Origin: Nocardioidaceae bacterium SCSIO 66511
GTDB lineage: Bacteria; Actinomycetota; Actinomycetes; Propionibacteriales; Nocardioidaceae
Direction: 5' to 3'
DNA length: 64,000 bases
NCBI GenBank assembly: GCA_023100825.1
Contig: CP095846.1
Location: forward strand, 496,001 to 560,000
The notes beneath the pieces were generated by a model. It was not told where the DNA came from. It saw nothing but the letters and a program-made list of their open reading frames with translations, and made no database searches. Below are positions 25,291 to 34,649 of the stretch, piece by piece. The translations under genes were made by a program, and so were the position numbers. Position 1 is the stretch's first letter, and every line of letters begins with the position of its first letter.

Positions 25291-28200
25291 TCAGTCGAGC
25301 GGCACGACCCAGACGTCCGCGATCGACGGGTCGTAGTCGCCTTCCGTGTCGAGGAACCGAATACGGACGGTGCCGTCCGACGACGCGTCCGGCTCATCGA
25401 CCACGAACTGGTACGCGATGGTCCCCTCTCCGGACTCGGTTCGGGCGAGGTCTTGGGCGTACACGACCTTGCCGTCTGCTTCGACGTCGTACGTCTTGCG
25501 CTTCGCGCCGTCGAAGGTCTCGATGGCCCGGATCGCGTACGGCTTGTCCCTCGGCACCTCGACGTCGAACTCGAACCAGCCGCCCGGGTAGGACGAATGG
25601 GTGTAGCGCCGCGACAGACCGGCCTCCTGGCTCGTGCCGGAATGCTCCGAGGCCTCGAGGGCATGCGCGGCCTCGGAAGCATCGTCTCCGAGGTCCACAT
25701 GGTCGTTCGCATCCTCCGGTGGTGTGGCGAGCGAGACGGCGATGGTGCCTGCCGTGCGCTCGCTCGGTGCGTCGCCGATGACCGCCTCCACCTGCGCCGA
25801 GCCCGCTGCGATGGTGAGCGGAACGCTCGCCTGCACGTCGACGGAGGTCTTCTCGCCGGGCGCAACCTCGTAGGAGACCGCCTCGGGGGAGTCCCACCCG
25901 TCGGGCAGGACCACATTGACCTCACCGGACTGCGTTTCGCTGGTCCGGTTCGCCAGCACCGCAGTCACCGTCGCCGTCTCACCCGGCGCAACCGAGTCTG
26001 GTTTGGTCGTGACCGAGTCGACCACGACGCCGGGCGCGATCATCATCCCGGCCGAGACGGGTAGTTTCGCCGTTCCGCCCGTGTGTCGGTACGAGATGGA
26101 GCCGGTGAGGTCGGCGACGGACGCCTCCGCGTCGTCGGGGACGCTCATCTCGTACGCATGCGCGACGTCTCCGCGGGCACCGACCGTGGACTTGTGCTGA
26201 CCGACCGGCCGGGCGCTCCAGCCGTCGGGTGCCTCGAGCTGCGACTCGACGCCGGTCAGCGGGCGTTTGCCGGCATTGTGCAGACCGACCTCGACTCGCA
26301 CCGTGGCGCCGGGGAGGATCTCCTCGGCCGGAACCTCGAGCGATGCGACGGCGCCGACCAGCCGTGACGATGCCTTCGACAGGACTGATTCGATCTCGGC
26401 CAACGACGCACGTAGCGCCTTCGCCGCGTCGGCGTCGATCTGGCCGAGTCGCGCGTACGTATCGGTCCAGCGGTCGAGATCGGCAACGCTCGCGAGCGCA
26501 CGATGAACTGCCGCAGCGGTGAGCTGGTCGTCGGAGTCGGCGAGTCGGAGGCGTTGCGCTGCCGCGATCTCTGTCGTCATGACCTTCGTACGCAGTTGCA
26601 GGCGCTTCTTGGCGACCTTGCCGAGGGGCCCGCGTACGTCCAGCGCGTCGACTGCGTCCGCAAACGATGCCGCCTTGTTCGCTGCGGCACCCAGGTCACC
26701 GAGCACCGGGTCGACTGCGAACGCGTACGTACCCGACCCGACCTCGAGCACGACGTCGTCGCCGTCGACGCGTACGAACTCGACGCCGTCCACCTCGGCG
26801 ATCGGCCTGCCGTCTTCGGTCACTGCCCATCGGTTGGCGGCCGGCAGCCGTACCTCGGCCGCGGTGTTGGCCGGGATCGTCGTGTCGAGCGTCATCGGGC
26901 CGTCCGCCGTGCTCCACGCACTTCGTACGGTGCCGTAGCGCGTCTCGTGCTCGAAGTCGGCATGATCGATGCCGTCGCCGGGCTCGGGTGCGATCAGCAC
27001 CTTCTTGTATCCGGGCTCAGCGGCCGAGACCCCGGCCATCGTGCGATACATCCACTCGCCCACCGCGCCGTACGCGTAGTGGTTGAACGAGTTCATGCCC
27101 ACGTCGTTGAAGCTGCCGTCGGGGTTGATCGAGTTCCACCGCTCCCACACCGTGGTCGCACCCCAACCGATCTCATAGCCCCATGAGGGGTAGTCGTCGC
27201 GCAGCAGCAACCGGTACGCGATGTCGGTGCGTCCGGCCTCGGTCAGCGCCGGCAACAGGCCGTCGACGCCGAGGAACCCGGTCGACAGGTGGAAGTCGCG
27301 CCGTTCGAGAGTCTCGACAAACTGATCGATCAGGGCCTTGCGCCGGTTCTTCGGTGCCAGGTCGTTCGTCAACGTCAGCACGTACGACGTCTGGCTTTCG
27401 CCCTGCACGGTGCCGTCCGCGCCGATGAACGCGTTCTGGTACGCAGACCGGATCGCCTTGTAGCGCTGCTGCAGCTCCGCGGCGTCTGCGTCCTTGCCGA
27501 TCGCCTTCGCCATCTGGGCAAGCTCACGCGTGCTCTTCGCGACGAAGGCCGTGTCGACGACTCCGGCCGGAGTCGGGTCGTCCAGGTTGAGCCAGTCGAG
27601 GTAGCCGCCGGTCGTTCTGATGTGGTCGGTCGAGTCTGCTTCGAGGTAGTCGACGTACTTGCGCATCATCGCGTAGTTCTCGCGAATCACCGCGGTGTCT
27701 CCGTACGCCTGCCACAGGGTCCACGGAACGTGTACGCCCGCGTCCATCCAGCCCGCCGGGCCGTAGCCGCCGTCGAAGCGCTTTGGCACGATCGGCGCGA
27801 CACCCGGCAGTGCACCGTCATCGCGTTGCGTATCACGCAGATCCTGCAGCCACTTGGTGAGGAACGTACGAGAGTCCATGTTGTAGGCGGCGGTACGCGC
27901 GAACACGTTGATGTCGCCGGTCCAGCCCATCCGCTCGTCGCGTGCGGGGGTATCCGTCGGGATCGACAGGAAGTTGCCGCGCATGCCCCAGACGATGTTG
28001 CTCTGCAGTTGGTTGACGAGATCGGAGTTCGTCTCGAGGCTGCTGGTCAGCTCGCCGTCGGTGCCGACGACGACTCCGACCACGTCCGCCGCATCGGGTG
28101 CTTCGTCCACGCCGGTGATCTCGACGTACCGGAAGCCGTGGAACGTGAATGACGGCTCGAACGTCTCCGGTTCGTCGGAGGAGAACGTGTAGTAGTCCGT

Positions 28201-29982
28201 CGCCTTCGCAGTACGCAGGTTGGCGGTGTACAGCGTGCCGTCCGGGTTCAGCACCTCTCCGTGGCGGATCCGGACCGTCTGCCCGGGTTCGCCCTGCAGC
28301 GTGAGACGTACATGGCCGACCATGTTCTGGCCGAGGTCATAGAGGTACGCGCCATCGGTCGGCGAGTCGATCTGCTCGGTGTCGGTGAGCTCCTGCGTCA
28401 CTCGTACGGGGTCGTCGGTCTGCGGCTCGAGCACCTCCTTCGGTTCGTCGCGTACGGTGACATCGCTCCACCCGTCGCCCTCGTAGCCGGGCTCGTCCCA
28501 GCCGGCGACGTCGGCTGCGACCCGGGCGTCGTACGACTCGCCGTCGAGCGGGTCGGACTCCGTGGTCGGACCGGGCCTCGTCTGCCAGCTGCCGTCCGTG
28601 CCGACAACGGCCTGAGTGCCGTCGTCGAAGTCGACCACCAGTTCGGCGATCACCGAGTTGTCCTTGCCGTAGACGTCGGTACCGAACATCGCCACTTTGC
28701 CGGTGTACCAGCCGCTCGCCACCTCGGCGCCGAGAACGTTGTCGCCGGTGCGTACCTGGTCGGTCACGTCGTAGGTCTGGTAGTCGATGCGCTTGTCGTA
28801 CGCGGTCCAGCCCGGTGCGAGCTCGTTGTCGCCGACTCGCTCGCCGTTCAAGCGGAGCTCGTAGACACCCCGTGCCGATGCGTAGATCCGGGCACGTGCC
28901 ACCTCCTTGTCATCAAGGGAGAAGTCCTTGCGCAGCAACGGGACCGATGCATCGCGCCGCAGCCACGCCTCGGCTCCGGAGCTGTCGACTCGCAGGCCGT
29001 CGTCGGTGACGGTGCCCGCGGCGAACGTGCGGTCGCCGGCGGGAAAGTCGGTCTCGACAAGCACTTCGTCATCGGCCGACGTGACCCGTACGTCATGGAC
29101 GAGACCGGACTCCTCCCCGTTCGTACGAAAGCCGAAGATGCCCGGGCCAGCGAAGGTGCCATCGGTCCGCTCGTCGAAGACCTCGCCGTCGACCCGGGTC
29201 GTGATGGTCTTGCCCTCAACGCTGATCGAGTAGTCGTGCTCGGCAGCGAAGTCGAACCCGTCGGGGAACGGAGCTGCCTTCAGCACGGTGTAGTTGCCGT
29301 TCTTCTTCACATGCGGACGCAGGGCGTGATCGGACTCGCTCACCTGCCACATGTACGCGTTCTCCGTGTCCTGGCCGCGTACGTACACACCGAGTGCGCC
29401 CTTGATGTCCGATGCGGTGAAGTCGATCGAGTAGTCGGTCCATTCGGCGCCGAGCTGCTCGGACTTCGCGCCGACCCACTCGGCTTGCCACGGATCGTCG
29501 CCGAGCGACGTGGCGAACCGTGCCGGCTCACTCCAGTCCGATGCGACATCGCGGTCGTCCCACACGCGCACGGACCACACGTAGTCTGTGCGCGGCTTCA
29601 GCGCCGGACCGTCGTACGCAACGTCGAGCGATCGACCGGAGGTCACCTTGCCGCTGTCCCAGACGTCGGCGTCGGCGAGGGAGTCGGTCGAGGACGCAAC
29701 CCTGACCTGGTAGGCCTGCTGGGTAACGCTGCGCCGGTCTTCGGAAAGTTGCCAGCTGAACGATGGATCTGCGACCGGGATGCCGAGTGGGTCGTCCAGG
29801 CCATTGGTGGTGAGACCGTCGACGCTGGGCTGATCGGTCGCCGGCGCGGCGGAAGCGGCAGGCGCGGCGGTCGTCGCCGGAGTCTGTGCCGGCGCCTGGC
29901 CGACGCCGAGAGTCAGCGCCAGCACGGCGCTCAGTACGGGCGCCGCCACCCGCATCACTGGTTTCCATCGGTACGTGCTCAC
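25291..29982 (-). CDS. Secreted multidomain alpha-L-rhamnosidase (GH78) with accessory domains
   Basis: A 1563-residue exported enzyme. GTG 29982 follows AGGGAG; residues 1-40 are a Sec signal ending in an APAQ-type site. Then come a fibronectin-like domain (about 50-150), a concanavalin-like insert (150-320), the rhamnosidase N-domain and a (alpha/alpha)6 barrel with the catalytic TPARDERMGWTGD motif near residue 680 (acidic residues D and E). The C-terminal 500 residues hold helical linkers, two NEW3/NPCBM-associated beta domains (TVRVEVGLHNAGKRPLTG; VTAVLANRTSETQSG) and a final carbohydrate-binding-like domain. It should release rhamnose from plant or bacterial polysaccharides outside the cell. 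A LacI-type operator lies in its leader. Confidence 0.93.
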   Translation of the reverse strand: MSTYRWKPVMRVAAPVLSAVLALTLGVGQAPAQTPATTAAPAASAAPATDQPSVDGLTTNGLDDPLGIPVADPSFSWQLSEDRRSVTQQAYQVRVASSTDSLADADVWDSGKVTSGRSLDVAYDGPALKPRTDYVWSVRVWDDRDVASDWSEPARFATSLGDDPWQAEWVGAKSEQLGAEWTDYSIDFTASDIKGALGVYVRGQDTENAYMWQVSESDHALRPHVKKNGNYTVLKAAPFPDGFDFAAEHDYSISVEGKTITTRVDGEVFDERTDGTFAGPGIFGFRTNGEESGLVHDVRVTSADDEVLVETDFPAGDRTFAAGTVTDDGLRVDSSGAEAWLRRDASVPLLRKDFSLDDKEVARARIYASARGVYELRLNGERVGDNELAPGWTAYDKRIDYQTYDVTDQVRTGDNVLGAEVASGWYTGKVAMFGTDVYGKDNSVIAELVVDFDDGTQAVVGTDGSWQTRPGPTTESDPLDGESYDARVAADVAGWDEPGYEGDGWSDVTVRDEPKEVLEPQTDDPVRVTQELTDTEQIDSPTDGAYLYDLGQNMVGHVRLTLQGEPGQTVRIRHGEVLNPDGTLYTANLRTAKATDYYTFSSDEPETFEPSFTFHGFRYVEITGVDEAPDAADVVGVVVGTDGELTSSLETNSDLVNQLQSNIVWGMRGNFLSIPTDTPARDERMGWTGDINVFARTAAYNMDSRTFLTKWLQDLRDTQRDDGALPGVAPIVPKRFDGGYGPAGWMDAGVHVPWTLWQAYGDTAVIRENYAMMRKYVDYLEADSTDHIRTTGGYLDWLNLDDPTPAGVVDTAFVAKSTRELAQMAKAIGKDADAAELQQRYKAIRSAYQNAFIGADGTVQGESQTSYVLTLTNDLAPKNRRKALIDQFVETLERRDFHLSTGFLGVDGLLPALTEAGRTDIAYRLLLRDDYPSWGYEIGWGATTVWERWNSINPDGSFNDVGMNSFNHYAYGAVGEWMYRTMAGVSAAEPGYKKVLIAPEPGDGIDHADFEHETRYGTVRSAWSTADGPMTLDTTIPANTAAEVRLPAANRWAVTEDGRPIAEVDGVEFVRVDGDDVVLEVGSGTYAFAVDPVLGDLGAAANKAASFADAVDALDVRGPLGKVAKKRLQLRTKVMTTEIAAAQRLRLADSDDQLTAAAVHRALASVADLDRWTDTYARLGQIDADAAKALRASLAEIESVLSKASSRLVGAVASLEVPAEEILPGATVRVEVGLHNAGKRPLTGVESQLEAPDGWSARPVGQHKSTVGARGDVAHAYEMSVPDDAEASVADLTGSISYRHTGGTAKLPVSAGMMIAPGVVVDSVTTKPDSVAPGETATVTAVLANRTSETQSGEVNVVLPDGWDSPEAVSYEVAPGEKTSVDVQASVPLTIAAGSAQVEAVIGDAPSERTAGTIAVSLATPPEDANDHVDLGDDASEAAHALEASEHSGTSQEAGLSRRYTHSSYPGGWFEFDVEVPRDKPYAIRAIETFDGAKRKTYDVEADGKVVYAQDLARTESGEGTIAYQFVVDEPDASSDGTVRIRFLDTEGDYDPSIADVWVVPLD

Positions 29983-30004
29983 GGGCCACTCCCTGCGTTG
30001 GTCC

Positions 30005-30016
30005 TGAAACGATTCA
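30005..30016. promoter_or_regulatory. LacI-family-type operator before the rhamnosidase gene
   Basis: TGAAACGATTCA is one base from a perfect 12-bp palindrome with the central CG step and TGAA/TTCA arms seen in LacI/GalR-family operators of actinobacterial sugar genes. It is 22 bp upstream of the rhamnosidase start. No LacI-type gene is in the window. Confidence 0.55.
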
Positions 30017-30131
30017 GCAACGTGAGAACACATAGTGACTCAGGTCACGCGTCGATCGCAAGGGTGCATCGTGATCGTCAGACTGTGCATCGGCGTTGAT
30101 GGAGCGAGTTCTCGGCGTTCGCTCTGACGGG

Positions 30132-30153
30132 AGGTGGCCGGATCCGGCCACCT
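30132..30153. promoter_or_regulatory. Perfect 22-bp palindrome between the divergent rhamnosidase and MMPL genes
   Basis: The two 11-base halves, centred on GGATCC, are exact inverse complements. It lies 190 bp before the MMPL gene and 150 bp before the rhamnosidase gene. It may be an operator for either gene or a leader hairpin. The remainder of this 361-bp intergenic stretch shows nothing else recognisable. Confidence 0.6.
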
Positions 30154-30343
30154 GTCCGGTGGGCGCTCGTACGTCGCGACAGTCGACGGGACGCCGCAAC
30201 GTTTCACCGCGCCATGGCGCGTACGAGGGGTAGGCAAAACCCCACCTACAGAAGGGTTGCAGAGCCACTGACCCGACCGCCGATCGCCGGAAGGCTGATA
30301 CCTGGGCGAACAAGCGCCCACCAGAGTGAGAAGGGGAAGTGCG

Positions 30344-32524
30344 ATGGCACGCACCGCCGTGACCGTACGGGCAGCCCGCTGGAGTGCAAAGCATCCGTGG
30401 CGAGCGATCCTGATGTGGATCGTCTTCGTCGTCGCGGCTGTCGGCATCAGCACGGTGGTCCCGCAGCAGCAGGCGACGGACGCCGACCACCGGACTGGTG
30501 AGTCGGGCACTGCCGCCGAAATCATCGAGGACGCCGGGCTGGAGGAGCCGCCGTCCGAAAGCATTCTCGTCACCTCCGACGCCGATGAGCTCGATCAGGG
30601 AGCCGCACGCGGAGCGGTCAAAGACCTTCGTACCGGTATCGCCGACGTTTCCGGCGTCGAGAGCGTCGGCAAGGCCATCCCGGCGGAGGACGGCAGCGCG
30701 TTGCTCGTGCCAGTCACGATGGCCGGCGACGCCGAAGATGCCGGCGACCACGTCGACGGGGTCCTCGACGTCACCGACGACGTCGCGGCGGCGCATCCGG
30801 ATCTCGAGATCAGCCAGGCCGGTGAGGCATCGGTCGATCAGGCGATCATGGATCGGGTCGGCGAAGACCTCGGGTCCGCCGAGAAGATCAGCTTGCCGAT
30901 CACCTTCGTGATCATGCTGGTCGCGTTCGGGGCGTTGATCGCCGCGGGAATCCCCGTGCTGCTTGCGATCACCTCGGTCATCGCAACTCTGGGCCTGTAC
31001 GCGCCACTGTCGTACCTCGCACCCGATGACGGAACCGTTGCGAACGTCGTGCTGCTGATCGGTATGGCCGTCGGAGTCGACTACTCGTTGTTCTACCTCA
31101 AGCGAGAGCGCGAAGAGCGCGCCAAGGGTCGAAGCACCCTCGACGCGGTCGAGATCGCGGCCCGCACCTCCGGGCACGCCGTCGTTGTCTCCGGTTTTGC
31201 AGTCATGGTTGCGATGTCGGGTCTGTTCATCGCGGCCGACGTCACGTTCGCTTCGTTGGCGGCCGGTTCGATGCTGGTCGTCGGGGTAGCGGTCGTCGGA
31301 TCGCTCACGGTGCTGCCGGCGCTGCTCGTCAAGATGGGGCATTGGGTCGACCGGCCACGGGTGCCGTTCCTGTGGCGGCTCAATCGTCGGATCGGCAAGG
31401 GCGGCATCGCCAGTCGCATCCTCGGCCCCGTCGTACGCCACCCGAAGCGCTCGGCGATCGGCTCGATCCTCATCCTGGCCGTTGCCGCGACTCCGGTGCT
31501 CGGCATGAAGCTCGAGCAGGGAACGCTCCAGACGCTGCCCAAGGACCTCGACGCCGTGCAGTCGATGGCGCAGATCCAGGAGAAGTTCCCGCAGGACGCA
31601 GACACAGTTCAGATCGCAGTGTCTACCGACAAAGGCACGATTGACGCCGCGACGAGCGAACTGCGCGCCATCGAGCGTGAGGCGCTCGACGGCGACGACT
31701 TCGCTCGCACCGGCTCGGATCAGCTGAAGGTCGCCCACGACGGCTCGGGTGCCGTACTCACCCTGCCGACGACGCATCCGGAGGGCTCAGAGGCCAACGA
31801 GACAGCGATGCTGAAGCTTCGCGACAAGGTTGACTCCAAGCCCGGCGGCGAGCTCGAAGGCACTGAGTGGGCAGTCGGCGGAGGTGTCGGACGGGTGTAC
31901 GACGCTTCGCACCATCTCTCGGATCGCCTGCCGCTGGTCGTCGGGTTCGTGCTCGCGCTGACGCTCGTGATGATGCTGGTGATGTTCCGCAGCGTCGTGC
32001 TCGCGCTCATGACCACGCTGCTCAACCTGCTGTCGGTCGGTGCGTCGTTCGGGGTCATGGTGCTGGTCTTCCAGAACACCTGGGCGGAGTCGATGCTCGA
32101 CTTCAACTCGACCGGATCGATCATCGACTGGACCCCGTTGTTCTGCTTCGTGGTCCTGGTCGGGCTCTCGATGGACTACCACGTGTTCGTCCTGACCCGA
32201 GTGCGAGAGGGACTCCGTAACGGCTTGTCGCACCGGGCAGCAGTGGAACGAGGCGTACGTGACACCGCGTCGGTCGTGACGAGCGCCGCGCTGGTGATGG
32301 TGTCGGTCTTCGCGGTCTTCGCAACGCTCTCGATGATCGAGATGAAGATCATGGGTGTCGTACTCGCCACCGCGATTCTGATCGACGCGACGATCGTACG
32401 ACTGGTGCTGCTGCCGTCGCTGCTGCTGGCTTGCGAGCCGCTACTGCGTCGCTTCGACCGTCGCGAAGCCAGCCACGGGGAGCCGGAGGCGGTGACGGAG
32501 GAGCGGGTGCCGCAACTGGTGTAA
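30344..32524 (+). CDS. MMPL-family RND transporter
   Basis: A 726-residue protein with the two-fold RND layout: one N-terminal helix (RAILMWIVFVVAAVGIS), a periplasm-facing loop with DQAIMDRVGEDL, helices 2-6 (LPITFVIMLVAFGALIAAGIPVLLAI ... GMAVGVDYSLFYLKREREE), and a second copy ending in GLSMDYHVFVLTRVREG. The duplicated GxxVGVDYSLF / GLSMDYHVF motifs are diagnostic of MMPL lipid or drug exporters. The ATG at 30344 has a GAAGGGGAAG ribosome site; an in-frame ATG 18 bases earlier is less likely. It has no regulator beside it; substrate unknown. Confidence 0.93.
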   Translation: MARTAVTVRAARWSAKHPWRAILMWIVFVVAAVGISTVVPQQQATDADHRTGESGTAAEIIEDAGLEEPPSESILVTSDADELDQGAARGAVKDLRTGIADVSGVESVGKAIPAEDGSALLVPVTMAGDAEDAGDHVDGVLDVTDDVAAAHPDLEISQAGEASVDQAIMDRVGEDLGSAEKISLPITFVIMLVAFGALIAAGIPVLLAITSVIATLGLYAPLSYLAPDDGTVANVVLLIGMAVGVDYSLFYLKREREERAKGRSTLDAVEIAARTSGHAVVVSGFAVMVAMSGLFIAADVTFASLAAGSMLVVGVAVVGSLTVLPALLVKMGHWVDRPRVPFLWRLNRRIGKGGIASRILGPVVRHPKRSAIGSILILAVAATPVLGMKLEQGTLQTLPKDLDAVQSMAQIQEKFPQDADTVQIAVSTDKGTIDAATSELRAIEREALDGDDFARTGSDQLKVAHDGSGAVLTLPTTHPEGSEANETAMLKLRDKVDSKPGGELEGTEWAVGGGVGRVYDASHHLSDRLPLVVGFVLALTLVMMLVMFRSVVLALMTTLLNLLSVGASFGVMVLVFQNTWAESMLDFNSTGSIIDWTPLFCFVVLVGLSMDYHVFVLTRVREGLRNGLSHRAAVERGVRDTASVVTSAALVMVSVFAVFATLSMIEMKIMGVVLATAILIDATIVRLVLLPSLLLACEPLLRRFDRREASHGEPEAVTEERVPQLV

Positions 32525-32627
32525 GCGCCCCGATCCCCGGGGGGATGGTTCGGCGGGTTCTGGCAGGTGCCAACGGCATCGGCCGGGACCCGCCGAACTG
32601 TTTGCGTTCGTACTTCTTCGGGTCGAC

Positions 32628-33126
32628 CACTCGCCGCTTCGCTTCTCGTCGCTGTCGGCATTCCCTGCTACCTCGGTGCGACTACCCGCGTGCCCGATTC
32701 CGCTTCGCGGTCGGCTTTCCCTCGCCTTCTGGCTCGGTGAAAGACGCGGCGACGCGGGAGCCGTTGCTACGTGGCTCGGTTGCTTGCCGGCTTTCCCGAT
32801 TCGGCTGGCGTTTGCGGGGTCGCTCGATGGTGCTTTACCAAGTGAACATGGTGAAACTCCACTCTGCACGGCAGGGACACCATGCAAAGTGACAGGTTGC
32901 CTCGCCCGTTGGTACGCCCGTGGCTACCGGTACGGGAGTGACGTCGAAACCGAACATTACCCCGATCCCATATCAAGGTGGCGTGGAAAGTCGCCAAGCA
33001 ACCGATCCGAAGTGGAGCCTCCGCGCGTCGCCGCGTCTTTCCCAACCGAACGAAGCAGAAGGCCGACAGCGACGAGGATCGGGCAGACGGGTTGTCGTAC
33101 GGAAGGAGGCACGAAAAGCCAACAGA
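32628..33126 (-). repeat. Dispersed intergenic repeat, copy 2 (inverted orientation; no gene seen)
   Basis: It fills most of the 610-bp gap between the converging MMPL and kinase genes. Read on the minus strand it aligns over its length with copy 1 and the first part of copy 3. The core is 32743-33037, framed by inverse boxes at 32743-32762 and 33014-33037. A 24-bp block at about 32966-32989 is identical, inverted, to one in copy 3. The main stem-loop (32860-32891) keeps its pairing with G-U changes. Outward-facing units of about 53 bp flank the core (32628-32730 and 33044-33126). Confidence 0.8.
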
Positions 33127-33134
33127 CTCCGGCC

Positions 33135-34547
33135 TCACCCGAGATCTACCTGCCGAGGCACGAAACCGCAGCGCTCCCTGGTGTCGACGGCTGCGATCGC
33201 ATTGGGGTCGACGCCTTGTAGTCGTTCCGACAGCCGGTTGCGTGCTCCGTTGATACTGCCGCGGTCGGCCGGGTCGACGTCGTCGTTCGCGAGATCGTCC
33301 CAGCTGAGGTCGCGTTCCTCGATGACCGTACGAAAGTCCTGCAAGGGGTCGTCGAGGGGAGCCCACCGTTGCTCGACGTCGTCCGGTGCCGCCGAGCGGA
33401 TCCGGTGGATCGCATCGGTGACCTCCTCGTAGTCGTCGATGGCGAGGCCGTCGGTGGACGCTGCGGCGATTCGGTCCCAGTCTGTTTGCAGGACTGTGCA
33501 GTAGTCGGCTGCCGGCTGCGCGCTGCCGCCACCGCCCGCGTCGGAGCCGGAGTCACCCCACGGATCGAGCAGGTACGCGCCGAACGCCAAGGCCGCGACG
33601 ACCACCGCGATCACAATGGCGGCGGGAATGCGTTTGCGAGAGCTGCCCTTCAGCACCGGCGTACGAGTCGACGGTGACACCCGGATCGTTGTGTCGGTGG
33701 CGGCAGGTTGCCGCGTGTCCGAAGCATCGTCGCCCGCGGCGCCCTCGAGCGCGGTTGCGAAGGCCAGCGGGTCGGGCCAGCGGTCCTCGGGGTCGAGAGC
33801 AACCGCACGGAGGACGACGTCGTCGATGCTCTCGGGAGCGTCGGCAACGGCACTCGGCGGCCGGGGCAGGTCGGCGTCGCGCCGCCCGTACAGCGTGCCC
33901 TCACGGATGACCTCACCGGTGAGCAGGTGGTACGCGACGGCCCCGAGCGCATGCACGTCGGCACGACCGTCCACGGGTGAGCCGGGCTCCGACTGCTCCG
34001 GCGCCATGTACGCAGGCGTGCCGACGATCTGGGTCATCCCGGAGGCGTACATCATCGCCTTGGCGACGCCGAGGTCCGCTACGAGCAGGCGCCTTCCCCG
34101 TGCCCGGTCGGACCGCAGTAGCAGGTTCGGCGGTTTGATGTCGCGATGGATCACGCCCGTCGCATGCAGGTCGGTGATGCCCTGCGCGGCCTGGGTGATC
34201 AGGTCGACCGTCGTCGCGATCGGCGGTATGCCTTCGCGGATCACGTCTGTGACCGTGCCCTGGTCGGCGAAGCTCATGACGAAGTACGGCGTACGGTCGT
34301 CCAGCTCCCCGATGTCGTACACCTGAACGACGTGTGCGGAGTCGGTCGCCCGTAGGAGTTGGGCTTCGTTCAAGAAGCGCTCGCGGATGTCGGCGCGCTG
34401 GGCCCAGTTGTCGGCAAGTGCCTTGACTGCGACATGAGACTTGAGCTCGGTGTCGTGATAGAGCCACACCGACGCGAAGCCGCCGACGCCGATGCGACGC
34501 ACGCGGCGTAGGCGACCTATCGTCTCCGGGGCTGACACGGTGTGCAT
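33135..34547 (-). CDS. Membrane-anchored serine/threonine protein kinase with extracytoplasmic domain
   Basis: A 470-residue protein. Residues 12-270 are a Hanks-type kinase: glycine loop IGVGGFASVW, lysine in HVAVKAL, catalytic HRDIKPPN, metal-binding DLG instead of DFG, and GTPAYMAPEQ. Then a linker rich in T/S/P, one membrane helix (AAIVIAVVVAALAFGAYLL, about 310-330) and a 130-residue outer domain with two cysteines (DYCTVL ... RERCGF), not PASTA repeats. It probably senses an external signal and phosphorylates cytoplasmic proteins. It is divergent from the RTX-like gene, whose frame starts 103 bp away. HRDIKPPN and DLG are variants still compatible with activity. Confidence 0.9.
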   Translation of the reverse strand: MHTVSAPETIGRLRRVRRIGVGGFASVWLYHDTELKSHVAVKALADNWAQRADIRERFLNEAQLLRATDSAHVVQVYDIGELDDRTPYFVMSFADQGTVTDVIREGIPPIATTVDLITQAAQGITDLHATGVIHRDIKPPNLLLRSDRARGRRLLVADLGVAKAMMYASGMTQIVGTPAYMAPEQSEPGSPVDGRADVHALGAVAYHLLTGEVIREGTLYGRRDADLPRPPSAVADAPESIDDVVLRAVALDPEDRWPDPLAFATALEGAAGDDASDTRQPAATDTTIRVSPSTRTPVLKGSSRKRIPAAIVIAVVVAALAFGAYLLDPWGDSGSDAGGGGSAQPAADYCTVLQTDWDRIAAASTDGLAIDDYEEVTDAIHRIRSAAPDDVEQRWAPLDDPLQDFRTVIEERDLSWDDLANDDVDPADRGSINGARNRLSERLQGVDPNAIAAVDTRERCGFVPRQVDLG

Positions 34548-34649
34548 TCTGCCTCAGCAGACCGCGCTCGCCGGGTAGGGCCAACGAGACGGCCACGGGC
34601 CCGGCCGCGCCGGATTCGTGACACAGTGGCTGTTCGGGAGGTCAACGGG

